Positions 24,491 to 31,759 of a stretch of DNA of 34,796 nucleotides are shown here, one piece after another. A program made the position numbers and the translations under genes. The first letter of the stretch is position 1. Each line of letters opens with the position of its first letter. A model generated the notes under the pieces. The model ran no database searches and was not told the DNA's origin. It saw nothing but the letters and a program-made list of their open reading frames with translations. Origin of the DNA: Alphaproteobacteria bacterium. GTDB taxonomy: Bacteria; Pseudomonadota; Alphaproteobacteria; Caulobacterales; Caulobacteraceae. The stretch spans positions 1-34,796 of the forward strand of contig JAHJYN010000183.1 of NCBI GenBank assembly GCA_018826885.1, given 5' to 3'.

Positions 24491-25783
24491 TCAGTGCGAG
24501 CCGGGAGCGGCGACAACATCGGTCTGCGATGCCCGGGTCCGTGCACAGGTCACGGCGAAGATGGTCAGCAACGCATAGCCCACCAGCGGGACGTAGAAGA
24601 CGGGGTTCAGGGTCGTCGAGGCATCGGCCACCATGCCGGCCATCCACGGCAGGACCGCGCCGCCGACGATGGCGGTGCACAGCAGGCCGGAGGTCGCCGA
24701 AGCCGCCGCCGACGACCGCTCCAGCGTCAGGGTGAAGATGGTGGGGAACATGATGGAGTTGAACAGGCCAATGGCGATGGCGGCATAGGCCGCTGTGACG
24801 CCGTCCGTCTGGGTGACCGCGAGGCAGAGACCGCCGGCCATGACGGTGCAGATCGCGAGCAGCACACCCGGATTGACACGGGTCAACAGCACGCTGCCGA
24901 TCAGGCGCCCGACCATGGCCCCACCCCAATAGTAGCTGACCATCTTGCCGGCCTGCTCCAGCGGAATGTCGAGAATATTGGGGCTGTGGAGGAAGTTGGT
25001 CAGCAGGGCGCCGATGGTCACCTCGGACCCGACATAGAGGAAGATGGCCGCCGCGCCGAACAGGGCCCACTTCGAGGAGAAGGCCTTGAGCGGCGAAGAG
25101 ACTTCGACCGTCGATCCGGCGGCGGCCGCATTGATCTTCTTGCGGGCCGTGAAGATGAAGAAGGCGATCAGGGCGAAGAAGCCGCCCATGGCCAGGAAGG
25201 CGAAATCGATGCTGCGCAGGGACTCCGCGCGCGTGGCTTCCGTGATGACAGCACCCGCCGCAAATACGCCGCCCGTCAGCAGCACGGTCGACCCGAGGTA
25301 CGGTCCAAGCGTCGTCCCCAGCGAGTTGAAGAACTGCGAGAAGTTGAGGCGCGCGTGCGATCCCTTCGGCGTGCCCAGTGCGGCGACCAGCGGGTTGGCC
25401 GCGACCTGCAGGAGGGTGACGCCTGAAGCGATCACGAACAGGGCCAGCAGCACCCCGGGATACCAGTCCAGAATTGTGGCCACCGGAACGATCAGACACC
25501 CGCCGACCATCGTCGCGAGGGCGGCGATGATGGCACGGCTGTATCCCAGTTTGGACAGGACGGCCGCCGCCGGCACCGACACGACGGCATAGGCAATGAA
25601 CCATGCCGACGCGGCCAGGGTGGCCTCGGTGTAGCTGAGATCGAACACCCGCCGGGTCGCCGCCATCAGCGGGTCGATCAGCGACGTCGCAAAGCCCCAG
25701 GCAAAGAACAGGGTGGTGACATAGGCGAACGCGGCGCCCGTGCCCCGGGTGACGCGTGCAGTCTGCGGCGCGGTCTCGGTCAT
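24491..25783 (-). CDS. FHS-family sugar:proton symporter (GluP/FucP-like)
   Basis: Inner-membrane MFS protein of 430 residues with 12 membrane segments, of the fucose/glucose/galactose:H+ symporter family. FAYVTTLFFAWGFATSLIDPLM at the N-terminus, GVTLLQVAANPLVAALG and SRARLNFSQFFNSLGTTLGPYLG-like sequence (here SHARLNFSQFFNSLGTTLGP) are family hallmarks, as is YYWGGAMVGRLIGSVLL. It probably imports the glucose or galactose released by GH3. Operator 5 lies 62 bp upstream. No ABC or PTS sugar system is present in the region, so this and the GPH-like MFS are the inner-membrane steps. Confidence 0.93.
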   Translation of the reverse strand: MTETAPQTARVTRGTGAAFAYVTTLFFAWGFATSLIDPLMAATRRVFDLSYTEATLAASAWFIAYAVVSVPAAAVLSKLGYSRAIIAALATMVGGCLIVPVATILDWYPGVLLALFVIASGVTLLQVAANPLVAALGTPKGSHARLNFSQFFNSLGTTLGPYLGSTVLLTGGVFAAGAVITEATRAESLRSIDFAFLAMGGFFALIAFFIFTARKKINAAAAGSTVEVSSPLKAFSSKWALFGAAAIFLYVGSEVTIGALLTNFLHSPNILDIPLEQAGKMVSYYWGGAMVGRLIGSVLLTRVNPGVLLAICTVMAGGLCLAVTQTDGVTAAYAAIAIGLFNSIMFPTIFTLTLERSSAAASATSGLLCTAIVGGAVLPWMAGMVADASTTLNPVFYVPLVGYALLTIFAVTCARTRASQTDVVAAPGSH

Positions 25784-25845
25784 TCAACTCCCCCCGATCA
25801 ACCCGGATGAGGCCATCGCCGGCCCGGATCGCTTTCATTTATGTT

Positions 25846-25859
25846 TGACAGCGCTGTCA
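25846..25859. promoter_or_regulatory. LacI operator 5 (FHS sugar transporter)
   Basis: Perfect TGACAGCGCTGTCA, 62 bp upstream of the transporter start. On the minus strand CTGACA is followed by an AT-rich CATAAATGAAAG that could contain the -10. It is the last copy, marking the right edge of the regulon. The rest of 25860-26077 shows no gene or clear signal. Confidence 0.86.
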
Positions 25860-26077
25860 GCATAGGCGCGCTGCGCTCGGCTTGGCAATCGCGATTCCGC
25901 TCTCAAGGCTCACGCTCGAGAATTCGGGACGGACCCCCGCGCCCGGTCAACACGCTCGGATATTCAGATCAGCACACATCGGGCCATCCGGTTAAGTCCT
26001 GACGGAGCCCCGGTCGCTATTGGCAGGCCGGTGTCGGGTCAAAGCTCAGGCCAGACAAGACCCGTCGCACGGTGTCG

Positions 26078-27235
26078 CTAGCGCGGCCTGTGCCGGACGT
26101 GGCGTCTCGCCAGCGTCCGGATGTCAGGAACCCCCGCCAGGGCCAGGGTGCGTTCGAACTCGTCGCGCAGGATCTTGAGCGTTCGGGCGACGCCGGCCTC
26201 GCCCGCAGCGGCCAGACCATACAGATACGGTCGACCGATCGAACAGGCCGTCGCCCCCAGGGCGAGGGCCTTGACGACATCCGAGCCGCGCCGAACGCCC
26301 CCGTCGCAGATGACATCCGGGCCGTCGCCCAGCGCGTCTCTTACGGCGGCGACCTGGTCAATCGGGGCCGGTGCGCCATCCAGTTGGCGACCGCCGTGGT
26401 TCGAAAGGATCACGCCGCTCGCCCCGGAACGGATGGCACGCGAGGCGTCCTCCGGCGTCATCAGGCCCTTGATCGCAAGAGGCCCGTTCCACTCGGCGGC
26501 GAGCCATTCGACATCGCGCCAGGTCAGGCCTGGGTCGAACTGACGGCCGATGAAATCGAACAGGCTCATGGGAGTCTTTGCCAGTGCATCGGTCCTGTGA
26601 CTGACATTGGCCAGATCGAACCGGGCCCCCGTCAGCGCAGGGATCGACCAGCCGGGATGCAGGGCGAAATCCAGCAGAGAGCGCGCCGTCAGCCTCGGCG
26701 GCAGAGACAGACCGCTCCGGCGATCCCGCAGCCGGTTGCCCGCAACCGGCGTGTCGACCGTCAGGCACAGGCCGACGTAACCCGCCTCGCGGCACCGCGA
26801 GACGAACTCCCGCGTCAGCCCGCGATCCTTGAACACATAGATCTGGAACAGCATGGGCACCGAGACCTCGGCAGCCAGATCTTCAAGCCGGGTCGTGCCC
26901 ATGGTCGACAGACAGTACGGAATGCCCTCGGCTGCTGCTGCCCGGGCCACGGCCGGTTCTGCAGAACCATGGAACATCCGGGTGAGCCCGGTCGCCGAAA
27001 GCATCAAGGGCCAGGCGGCCGCCTGGCCAAAGAGGGTGGTCGCCGTCCGGATCGAGGAAACATCCGTCAGAACGTCAGGGACAATCTCGTAGTCCGCGAA
27101 GGCATCGACGTTACGCGCCAGCGACCACTCTTCGTCGCTGCCTCCATCCAGATAGTCGAAGATCGGACGCGGCAGGCGTCGGCGCGCCAGCGCTCTGAAG
27201 TCATCAACGCTGTGAGTCTGATCGACGGATGGCAC
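26078..27235 (-). CDS. FMN-dependent alpha-hydroxy-acid dehydrogenase (LldD-like)
   Basis: TIM-barrel flavoprotein oxidising L-lactate or another 2-hydroxy acid, 385 residues, the usual family length. N-terminal FDYLDGGSDEE (Tyr28), ATGLTRMFH, FQIYVFKDRG (Gln131, Tyr133), LTVDTPVAGNRLRD, Lys256 in AIKGLMTPED, catalytic His280 in SNHGGRQLDG, and CDGGVRRGSDVVKALALGA for the FMN phosphate. The substrate may be lactate, mandelate or glycolate; NRLRD is common in lactate enzymes. No lldP/lldR partners are present and it carries no LacI operator upstream, so it seems independent of the glucan block. Confidence 0.92.
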   Translation of the reverse strand: MPSVDQTHSVDDFRALARRRLPRPIFDYLDGGSDEEWSLARNVDAFADYEIVPDVLTDVSSIRTATTLFGQAAAWPLMLSATGLTRMFHGSAEPAVARAAAAEGIPYCLSTMGTTRLEDLAAEVSVPMLFQIYVFKDRGLTREFVSRCREAGYVGLCLTVDTPVAGNRLRDRRSGLSLPPRLTARSLLDFALHPGWSIPALTGARFDLANVSHRTDALAKTPMSLFDFIGRQFDPGLTWRDVEWLAAEWNGPLAIKGLMTPEDASRAIRSGASGVILSNHGGRQLDGAPAPIDQVAAVRDALGDGPDVICDGGVRRGSDVVKALALGATACSIGRPYLYGLAAAGEAGVARTLKILRDEFERTLALAGVPDIRTLARRHVRHRPR

Positions 27236-27551
27236 CCATGCCTTCTAGCCAAGGCGGCAACCCGGTGGAAGCTGACCTGGGCCTGCTGCGGGGCAATCGA
27301 CGCTGCTGACGCGGCGCTGCACATCCTCGGGGCCCGGCGGCACAGCGCGTCGCACGCATGGACGGCGGCGTGACTGCCCGTCGATTGCAGACAGTCGATC
27401 GCCCCGGGTGCGCACGCCCGATCCCTTCTTCCCGCCCTGGCTGCGGGCTGTGGCAGGATAGGGTCTCAACAGCAGGGAGGGGAGTGACGAGAGGGTTCCA
27501 GCCCAGCCGCAGCGGTCCGGAACGAGCGCTTGCGCCATAATCCGGATTTCA
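27236..27551. other. Intergenic stretch without supported gene
   Basis: Together with the adjacent 9-bp repeat this is about 390 bp without a gene. It must hold the promoter of the alpha-hydroxy-acid dehydrogenase (minus strand), which I could not place. ORFs reported here (for example 27245..27745 minus and 27358..27540 plus) have no homology that I recognise and run through the repeat or through gene 27627..28358 in another frame. Confidence 0.6.
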
Positions 27552-27623
27552 GACGGCCCAGACGGTTCAGACGGTTCAGACGGTTCAGACGGTTCAGACG
27601 GTTCAGACGGTTCAGACGGTGTT
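27552..27623. repeat. 9-bp tandem repeat (GACGGTTCA)n
   Basis: Six perfect consecutive copies of GACGGTTCA (27561-27614), flanked by one degenerate copy on each side (GACGGCCCA and GACGGTGTT), eight units in total. It ends 3 bp from the stop codon of the Anbu peptidase gene, so it is in the 3' untranslated region of that operon. Short identical repeats of this type often change copy number by slippage. Confidence 0.95.
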
Positions 27624-27626
27624 CGC

Positions 27627-28358
27627 TCAGAGCTCCGGATCGGGCAGCGAAAGGAAGGCGGACCTGAGCGCGACGGCCCAGTCGTGGGCGATGGTCTGGA
27701 AATAGGGGTCGTCCCGCTCGATCCGCTGCTCGTGGGTCGGCTCATACTGGCCGTCGGTGTAGGTCTGGAAGTCGATCGGCAGACCGACGGACAGATTGGC
27801 TTTCAGTGTTGAATCGAACGACACCACCAGCAATTTGACCGCCTGTTCGAAGCTCATGTCGGGGTCATAACCCCGCACCAGAATGGGGCGCCCGTATTTG
27901 GTCTCGCCGATCTGGAAATAGGGATTGTCGTCGGTCGCCTCGATGAAATTGCCCTGCGGATAGATCAGGAACAGGCGCGGGGGCGTGCCCTTGATCTGGC
28001 CGCCCATGATCAGGGTGGCGCCGAACATCGCCTCGGCCGACTGGCCGCTCTGGACATTGGTCTGGATGGTCTCGCGCAGGGCTTCGCCCACCAGCCGCGC
28101 GGCCTGGAACATGGTCGGGGTCTCGAGCAGCGAGGGGTTACGCTCGGCCGGAACCTTGGTGCGTTCATCGAGGATGCTGACCACCGACTGGGTGGTGGCC
28201 AGATTGCCGGCGGTCATCAGGGTGATCATCCGCTCGCCCGGCTTGTGCCAGGTGAACATCTTGCGGACCGTGGCAACATTGTCGACACCGGCATTGGTGC
28301 GGGTGTCCGACATGAACACCAGCCCCTTGTTGAGGCGCATGCCAACGCAATAGGTCAT
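27627..28358 (-). CDS. Proteasome-like peptidase Anbu (COG3484)
   Basis: Ntn-hydrolase peptidase related to HslV and proteasome beta subunits, 243 residues, cytoplasmic, forming open helical rings in characterised members. After removal of Met1 the nucleophile is Thr1 (MTYCVGMRLNKGLVFMSDTRTN); Asp17 is in place and a Lys lies at 32, close to Lys33 of proteasomes. RKMFTWHKPGERMITLMTAGNLATTQSVV is typical of the family. It is last in a four-gene operon behind the transglutaminase (33-bp gap). A 9-bp tandem repeat follows directly. Physiological substrate unknown. Confidence 0.95.
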   Translation of the reverse strand: MTYCVGMRLNKGLVFMSDTRTNAGVDNVATVRKMFTWHKPGERMITLMTAGNLATTQSVVSILDERTKVPAERNPSLLETPTMFQAARLVGEALRETIQTNVQSGQSAEAMFGATLIMGGQIKGTPPRLFLIYPQGNFIEATDDNPYFQIGETKYGRPILVRGYDPDMSFEQAVKLLVVSFDSTLKANLSVGLPIDFQTYTDGQYEPTHEQRIERDDPYFQTIAHDWAVALRSAFLSLPDPEL

Positions 28359-28391
28359 GGAGCGGTTACCTTCATTGCGGGCATGGCCGGA

Positions 28392-29192
28392 CTACTGCTG
28401 GACCTGCAGCTGAACGACCATCGACTCATTGCGGCCCCCGTAGACGATACCCGAGATCGGCGCCGCTTCGCCATAGTCGAGCCCGGTCGCCACGCGCACA
28501 TAGCGGGGATCGGGCGAGACACCGTTCGACACATCGAAGCCGACCCAGCCCAGCCCCTCGATGTGAACCTCGGCCCAGGCGTGGCCCGCCTCCTGGTCAA
28601 CCCGGTCATCCATGACCAGATAGCCGCTGACGTAGCGCGCCGGATACCCCATCAGCCGGGCCGCCGCGATCAGGATATGGGCGTGGTCCTGACAGACCCC
28701 CCGCCCGGTCTCCAGCGCCTGTTCCGCCGTCGTCGAGAAATCGGTGGTGCCCGTCTCATAGCCGACCGTCTGCAGGATCAGGGCCGACAGGGCGTGCAGG
28801 CGCGACGGATCATCGTCGAAGTCCTTGCCCAGATCGCGGACCAGCTGGCGCACGCGGGGACCGGGGCGGGTCTGCGGCGTCGCCCTCTGGAAATACCACA
28901 GGGGGGCAAAGCCGCCGTGCTGGCCGATCACGCCGGCGGTGTCCGAGGTATCGACCTCGCCTTCGCACAGAAGGGTCACCGTGCGGCTCCCCGGCTCGAT
29001 GGACAGCAGTTCGACCAGATTGTTGTGCTGATCGGTATAGGCGACCTCCTTGCGGCCGCCCTCGATCTCGGTCCGCCAGGACAGGACCGTCTGCCCGCCC
29101 GAGTGTTTGGGGGTCAGGCGGATCTTCTGCAGGCCGCGACTGACGGCGCCGTCATAATGGTATTCGGTGCTGTGCCGGACCTTCACGCGCAT
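28392..29192 (-). CDS. Transglutaminase-like cysteine peptidase of the Anbu operon
   Basis: Transglutaminase-fold protein of 266 residues. The beta-rich N-terminal domain (1-90, VRHSTEYHYDGAVSRGLQKIRLTP) is the 'bacterial transglutaminase-like N-terminal region'. The catalytic triad is visible as Cys167 (GRGVCQDHAH), His204 (AGHAWAEVH) and Asp220 (GFDVSNG). It may form or cleave isopeptide or amide bonds made by the upstream ATP-grasp enzyme. It starts 4 bp after the alpha-E stop, consistent with cotranscription. Confidence 0.95.
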   Translation of the reverse strand: MRVKVRHSTEYHYDGAVSRGLQKIRLTPKHSGGQTVLSWRTEIEGGRKEVAYTDQHNNLVELLSIEPGSRTVTLLCEGEVDTSDTAGVIGQHGGFAPLWYFQRATPQTRPGPRVRQLVRDLGKDFDDDPSRLHALSALILQTVGYETGTTDFSTTAEQALETGRGVCQDHAHILIAAARLMGYPARYVSGYLVMDDRVDQEAGHAWAEVHIEGLGWVGFDVSNGVSPDPRYVRVATGLDYGEAAPISGIVYGGRNESMVVQLQVQQ

Positions 29193-29196
29193 GGGA

Positions 29197-30138
29197 TCAT
29201 CCGTAGAACCTGTAGTCCTGCTCGATCTGCAGGCCGAGGGCGTGGTTGCGGGCGATGAAGTCGGTCAGCACCCCGTGCAGCCCCGCGTCAAAGATCGACT
29301 CGATCGAATGGTCGGCCAGCCGCTTGACGTTGGCCCGCGCCAGATCGTGGCTGGGCATCTCGCAGCCATAGGCCTCGGCGAGGAAGCCCAGATGCTCGGC
29401 GATCTGGCCCGCGCAAAACGCCAGCGAACGCGGCATGCGCCGGTCCAGAATGATCAGATTGGCAATCTGGCGCGGATTGGCGGTCCCGTCGCTCAGCCAG
29501 CGATAGGCGCGCTGGGCCGATACCGAGCGCAGGATCGTCTCCCACTGCACATTGTCCAGCGACGACCCGACATAGGAGACCGACGGCAGCAGCACATAGT
29601 ATTTGACGTCCAGGATCCGGGCCGTGTTGTCCGCCCGCTCGATGAAGATCCCCAGATGGGCAAAGTTGTAGACGTCGTTCTGCATCATGGTGCCGGTCAG
29701 GGCCCCGCGCACCAGGGCGTTCTGACGGCGGATGGTGGCCAGGATATCCGGCAGGCCGTTCTCGGACACGGGCCGCTTCAGCACCTCCCGGATCGTAATC
29801 CAGCCTTCGTTGGTGGCCTCCCACACCTCACGCGTCAGCGCCGTTCTGACCAGTCGGGCACTGGTACGGGCGCTGTTGATGGCCGAGACGACGCTGGACG
29901 GATTGTCCTTGTCGCGCAGCAGATAGTCGATGACGTTGGCGGCGTTGAACGCGTCGTACCGCTCCAGATAGCCCTTGCGGACCCCGGCGGTGCTGATGAC
30001 CGAAGCCCACTCCGCCTCGGCCGCCGCAGACCGGGTCAGGGCGATGCGAAAGCCGGCATCGACCAGACGTGCGGTGTTCTCGCTGCGCTCCAGCATGCGG
30101 AACATCCAGAACAGGCCGGCGGCGGTCTTGCCTAGCAT
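29197..30138 (-). CDS. Alpha-E domain protein
   Basis: All-helical alpha-E family protein (PF04168), 313 residues, always found with circularly permuted ATP-grasp enzymes. The N-terminus MLGKTAAGLFWMFRMLERSENTARLVDAGFR and the region NFAHLGIFIERADNTARILDVKYY are diagnostic repeats of the fold. It probably serves as the partner or carrier of the ATP-grasp protein. Gaps to the neighbours are 40 bp upstream and 4 bp downstream. Catalytic activity has not been established for the family. Confidence 0.95.
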   Translation of the reverse strand: MLGKTAAGLFWMFRMLERSENTARLVDAGFRIALTRSAAAEAEWASVISTAGVRKGYLERYDAFNAANVIDYLLRDKDNPSSVVSAINSARTSARLVRTALTREVWEATNEGWITIREVLKRPVSENGLPDILATIRRQNALVRGALTGTMMQNDVYNFAHLGIFIERADNTARILDVKYYVLLPSVSYVGSSLDNVQWETILRSVSAQRAYRWLSDGTANPRQIANLIILDRRMPRSLAFCAGQIAEHLGFLAEAYGCEMPSHDLARANVKRLADHSIESIFDAGLHGVLTDFIARNHALGLQIEQDYRFYG

Positions 30139-30178
30139 GACAGCCCTCCCCGCCCGCTGATGATGGTCGTGGCCACCC

Positions 30179-31606
30179 TCATTCTTCCAGCACCCAGGTG
30201 TCCTTGGTGCCCCCGCCCTGGCTGGAGTTGACCACCAGCGAGCCCGCCTTCATCGCCACCCGCGTCAGTCCCCCGGGGGTGATCTCGATCTTGCCGGGAG
30301 AGACCAGAACGAAGGGGCGCAGGTCCACATGGCGCGGTGCCAGTCCGGCCTTGGTCAGCACCGGCACGGTCGACAGGGCCAGAGTCGGCTGGGCGATATA
30401 GTTGGCCGGGCGGGACTTCAGCTTGTCGGCAAAGGCCGAGATTTCGCGCTTGCTGGCCGCCGGCCCCACCAGCATGCCGTAGCCGCCCGAGCCGTGAACC
30501 TCCTTCACGACCAGCTCGTCCAGATGTTCCAGCACATAGGCCAGAGCGTCCGGCTCGGCACAGCGCCAGGTCGGCACATTCTTCAGAATGGCGCTCTCGC
30601 CCGTGTAGAACTGGATGATGTCGGGCATGTAGCTGTAGATCGCCTTGTCGTCGGCGATGCCGGTGCCCGGAGCATTGGCGATGGTGATCCCGCCGGCCCG
30701 GTAGACATCCATCAGCCCGGGCACCCCCAACTGGGAGTCGGCATTGAAGCTCATCGGATCGAGATAGTCGTCGTCGACCCGGCGATAGAGCACATCGATC
30801 GGGGTGTAGCCCCGCGTCGTCCGCATGGCGATGCGCCCGTCGACCAGCTGCAGGTCCTGCCCCTCGACCAGTTCGACGCCCATCTGGTCCGCGAGGAAGG
30901 CGTGTTCGAAATAGGCCGAGTTGTGGATCCCGGGCGTCAGCACCGCGACCACCGGGCTTCCCGCGCAGCCCCTGGGGGCGCTGGCCGCCAGCGACCGTCG
31001 CAGCAGTTTGGGATAGTCGCTGACCTCGCGCACCGCGACCCGCGAGAACAGCTCGGGGAACATGCGCAGCATCGTCTCGCGATTTTCAAGCATGTAGGAC
31101 ACGCCCGACGGCGTGCGGGCATTGTCCTCCAGCACGAAGAAGTCGTCCTCGCCCGTGCGGACAATGTCGATGCCGACGATGTGGGTGTAGATCCCGCCGG
31201 GCGGCTCGACCCCGATCATCTGGGGCAGGAAGGCGGCATTGGCGGCGATTACGTCGACCGGAATGCGCCCGGACCGCAGGATCTCCTGCCGGTGATACAT
31301 GTCGTGCAGAAAGGCATTGATGGCCCGCACCCGCTGCTCGATCCCGCGGGTCAGGCGGCTCCACTCCCGGGCCGAGATGACGCGCGGCACAATGTCGAAC
31401 GGGATAAGCCGCTCGTCGGCTTCCTGCTGGCCGTAGACGTTGAAGGTGATGCCGGTCCGGCGGAAGAAGACCTCGGCGTCCTTGGATTTTTTCTTGAGAG
31501 TCTGCGCGCCCTGACGCTCGAACCAGTCAGCGTAGCTTGCGTAGGGCGGTCGGCACGACGTGCCGGAGCCATTCATCTCGTCGAAGAAGTCGGGCTTGTT
31601 CGCCAT
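30179..31606 (-). CDS. Circularly permuted type 2 ATP-grasp protein
   Basis: ATP-dependent carboxylate-amine ligase-like enzyme (DUF404/407, COG2308), 475 residues from the chosen start. Visible motifs: FFRRTGITFNVYG, ARAINAFLHD-like (here RVRAINAFLHDMYHRQEIL), DFFVLEDNARTPSGVSYMLENR, GIHNSAYFEHAFLADQMGVELVEGQDL, VVKEVHGSGGYGMLVGP. It is predicted to form amide bonds to a peptide or protein. First gene of the Anbu operon. The ATG at 31606 (MANKPDFFDEMN) is preferred over 31642 because homologs usually begin near DEM; neither has a strong ribosome binding site. Confidence 0.93.
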   Translation of the reverse strand: MANKPDFFDEMNGSGTSCRPPYASYADWFERQGAQTLKKKSKDAEVFFRRTGITFNVYGQQEADERLIPFDIVPRVISAREWSRLTRGIEQRVRAINAFLHDMYHRQEILRSGRIPVDVIAANAAFLPQMIGVEPPGGIYTHIVGIDIVRTGEDDFFVLEDNARTPSGVSYMLENRETMLRMFPELFSRVAVREVSDYPKLLRRSLAASAPRGCAGSPVVAVLTPGIHNSAYFEHAFLADQMGVELVEGQDLQLVDGRIAMRTTRGYTPIDVLYRRVDDDYLDPMSFNADSQLGVPGLMDVYRAGGITIANAPGTGIADDKAIYSYMPDIIQFYTGESAILKNVPTWRCAEPDALAYVLEHLDELVVKEVHGSGGYGMLVGPAASKREISAFADKLKSRPANYIAQPTLALSTVPVLTKAGLAPRHVDLRPFVLVSPGKIEITPGGLTRVAMKAGSLVVNSSQGGGTKDTWVLEE

Positions 31607-31724
31607 TGCAACATGTGTCGCACAGGGGGGGATGCGCATCAATGACCCAGCGGGATGACCGGGTCCCCGGCATTGCGACCCCGCAACGCAGAAAGTCCCC
31701 TTGCGGGCCCCTGCGCGTCTATGT

Positions 31725-31743
31725 ATTGCGACGCATTCTTATT
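31725..31743. promoter_or_regulatory. Candidate Fur box upstream of siderophore receptor
   Basis: ATTGCGACGCATTCTTATT agrees with the AATGAGAAT-n-ATTCTCATT type Fur consensus at 13 of 19 positions by my alignment, and lies 17 bp before the receptor's GTG start. The left half is the weaker. Iron control would fit the receptor class. Confidence 0.4.
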
Positions 31744-31759
31744 TGCACTGGAGTTCGTT

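Noticed and set aside
23637-25838. 733-aa minus-strand ORF across the antiporter and FHS transporter
   Set aside because: Runs in the wrong frame through both well-supported membrane protein genes.
27245-27745. Minus-strand ORF of 166 aa with Ser-Glu-Pro repeats
   Set aside because: It overlaps the Anbu peptidase in another frame, its composition is that of a shadow frame, and the repeats come from the 9-bp DNA repeat.
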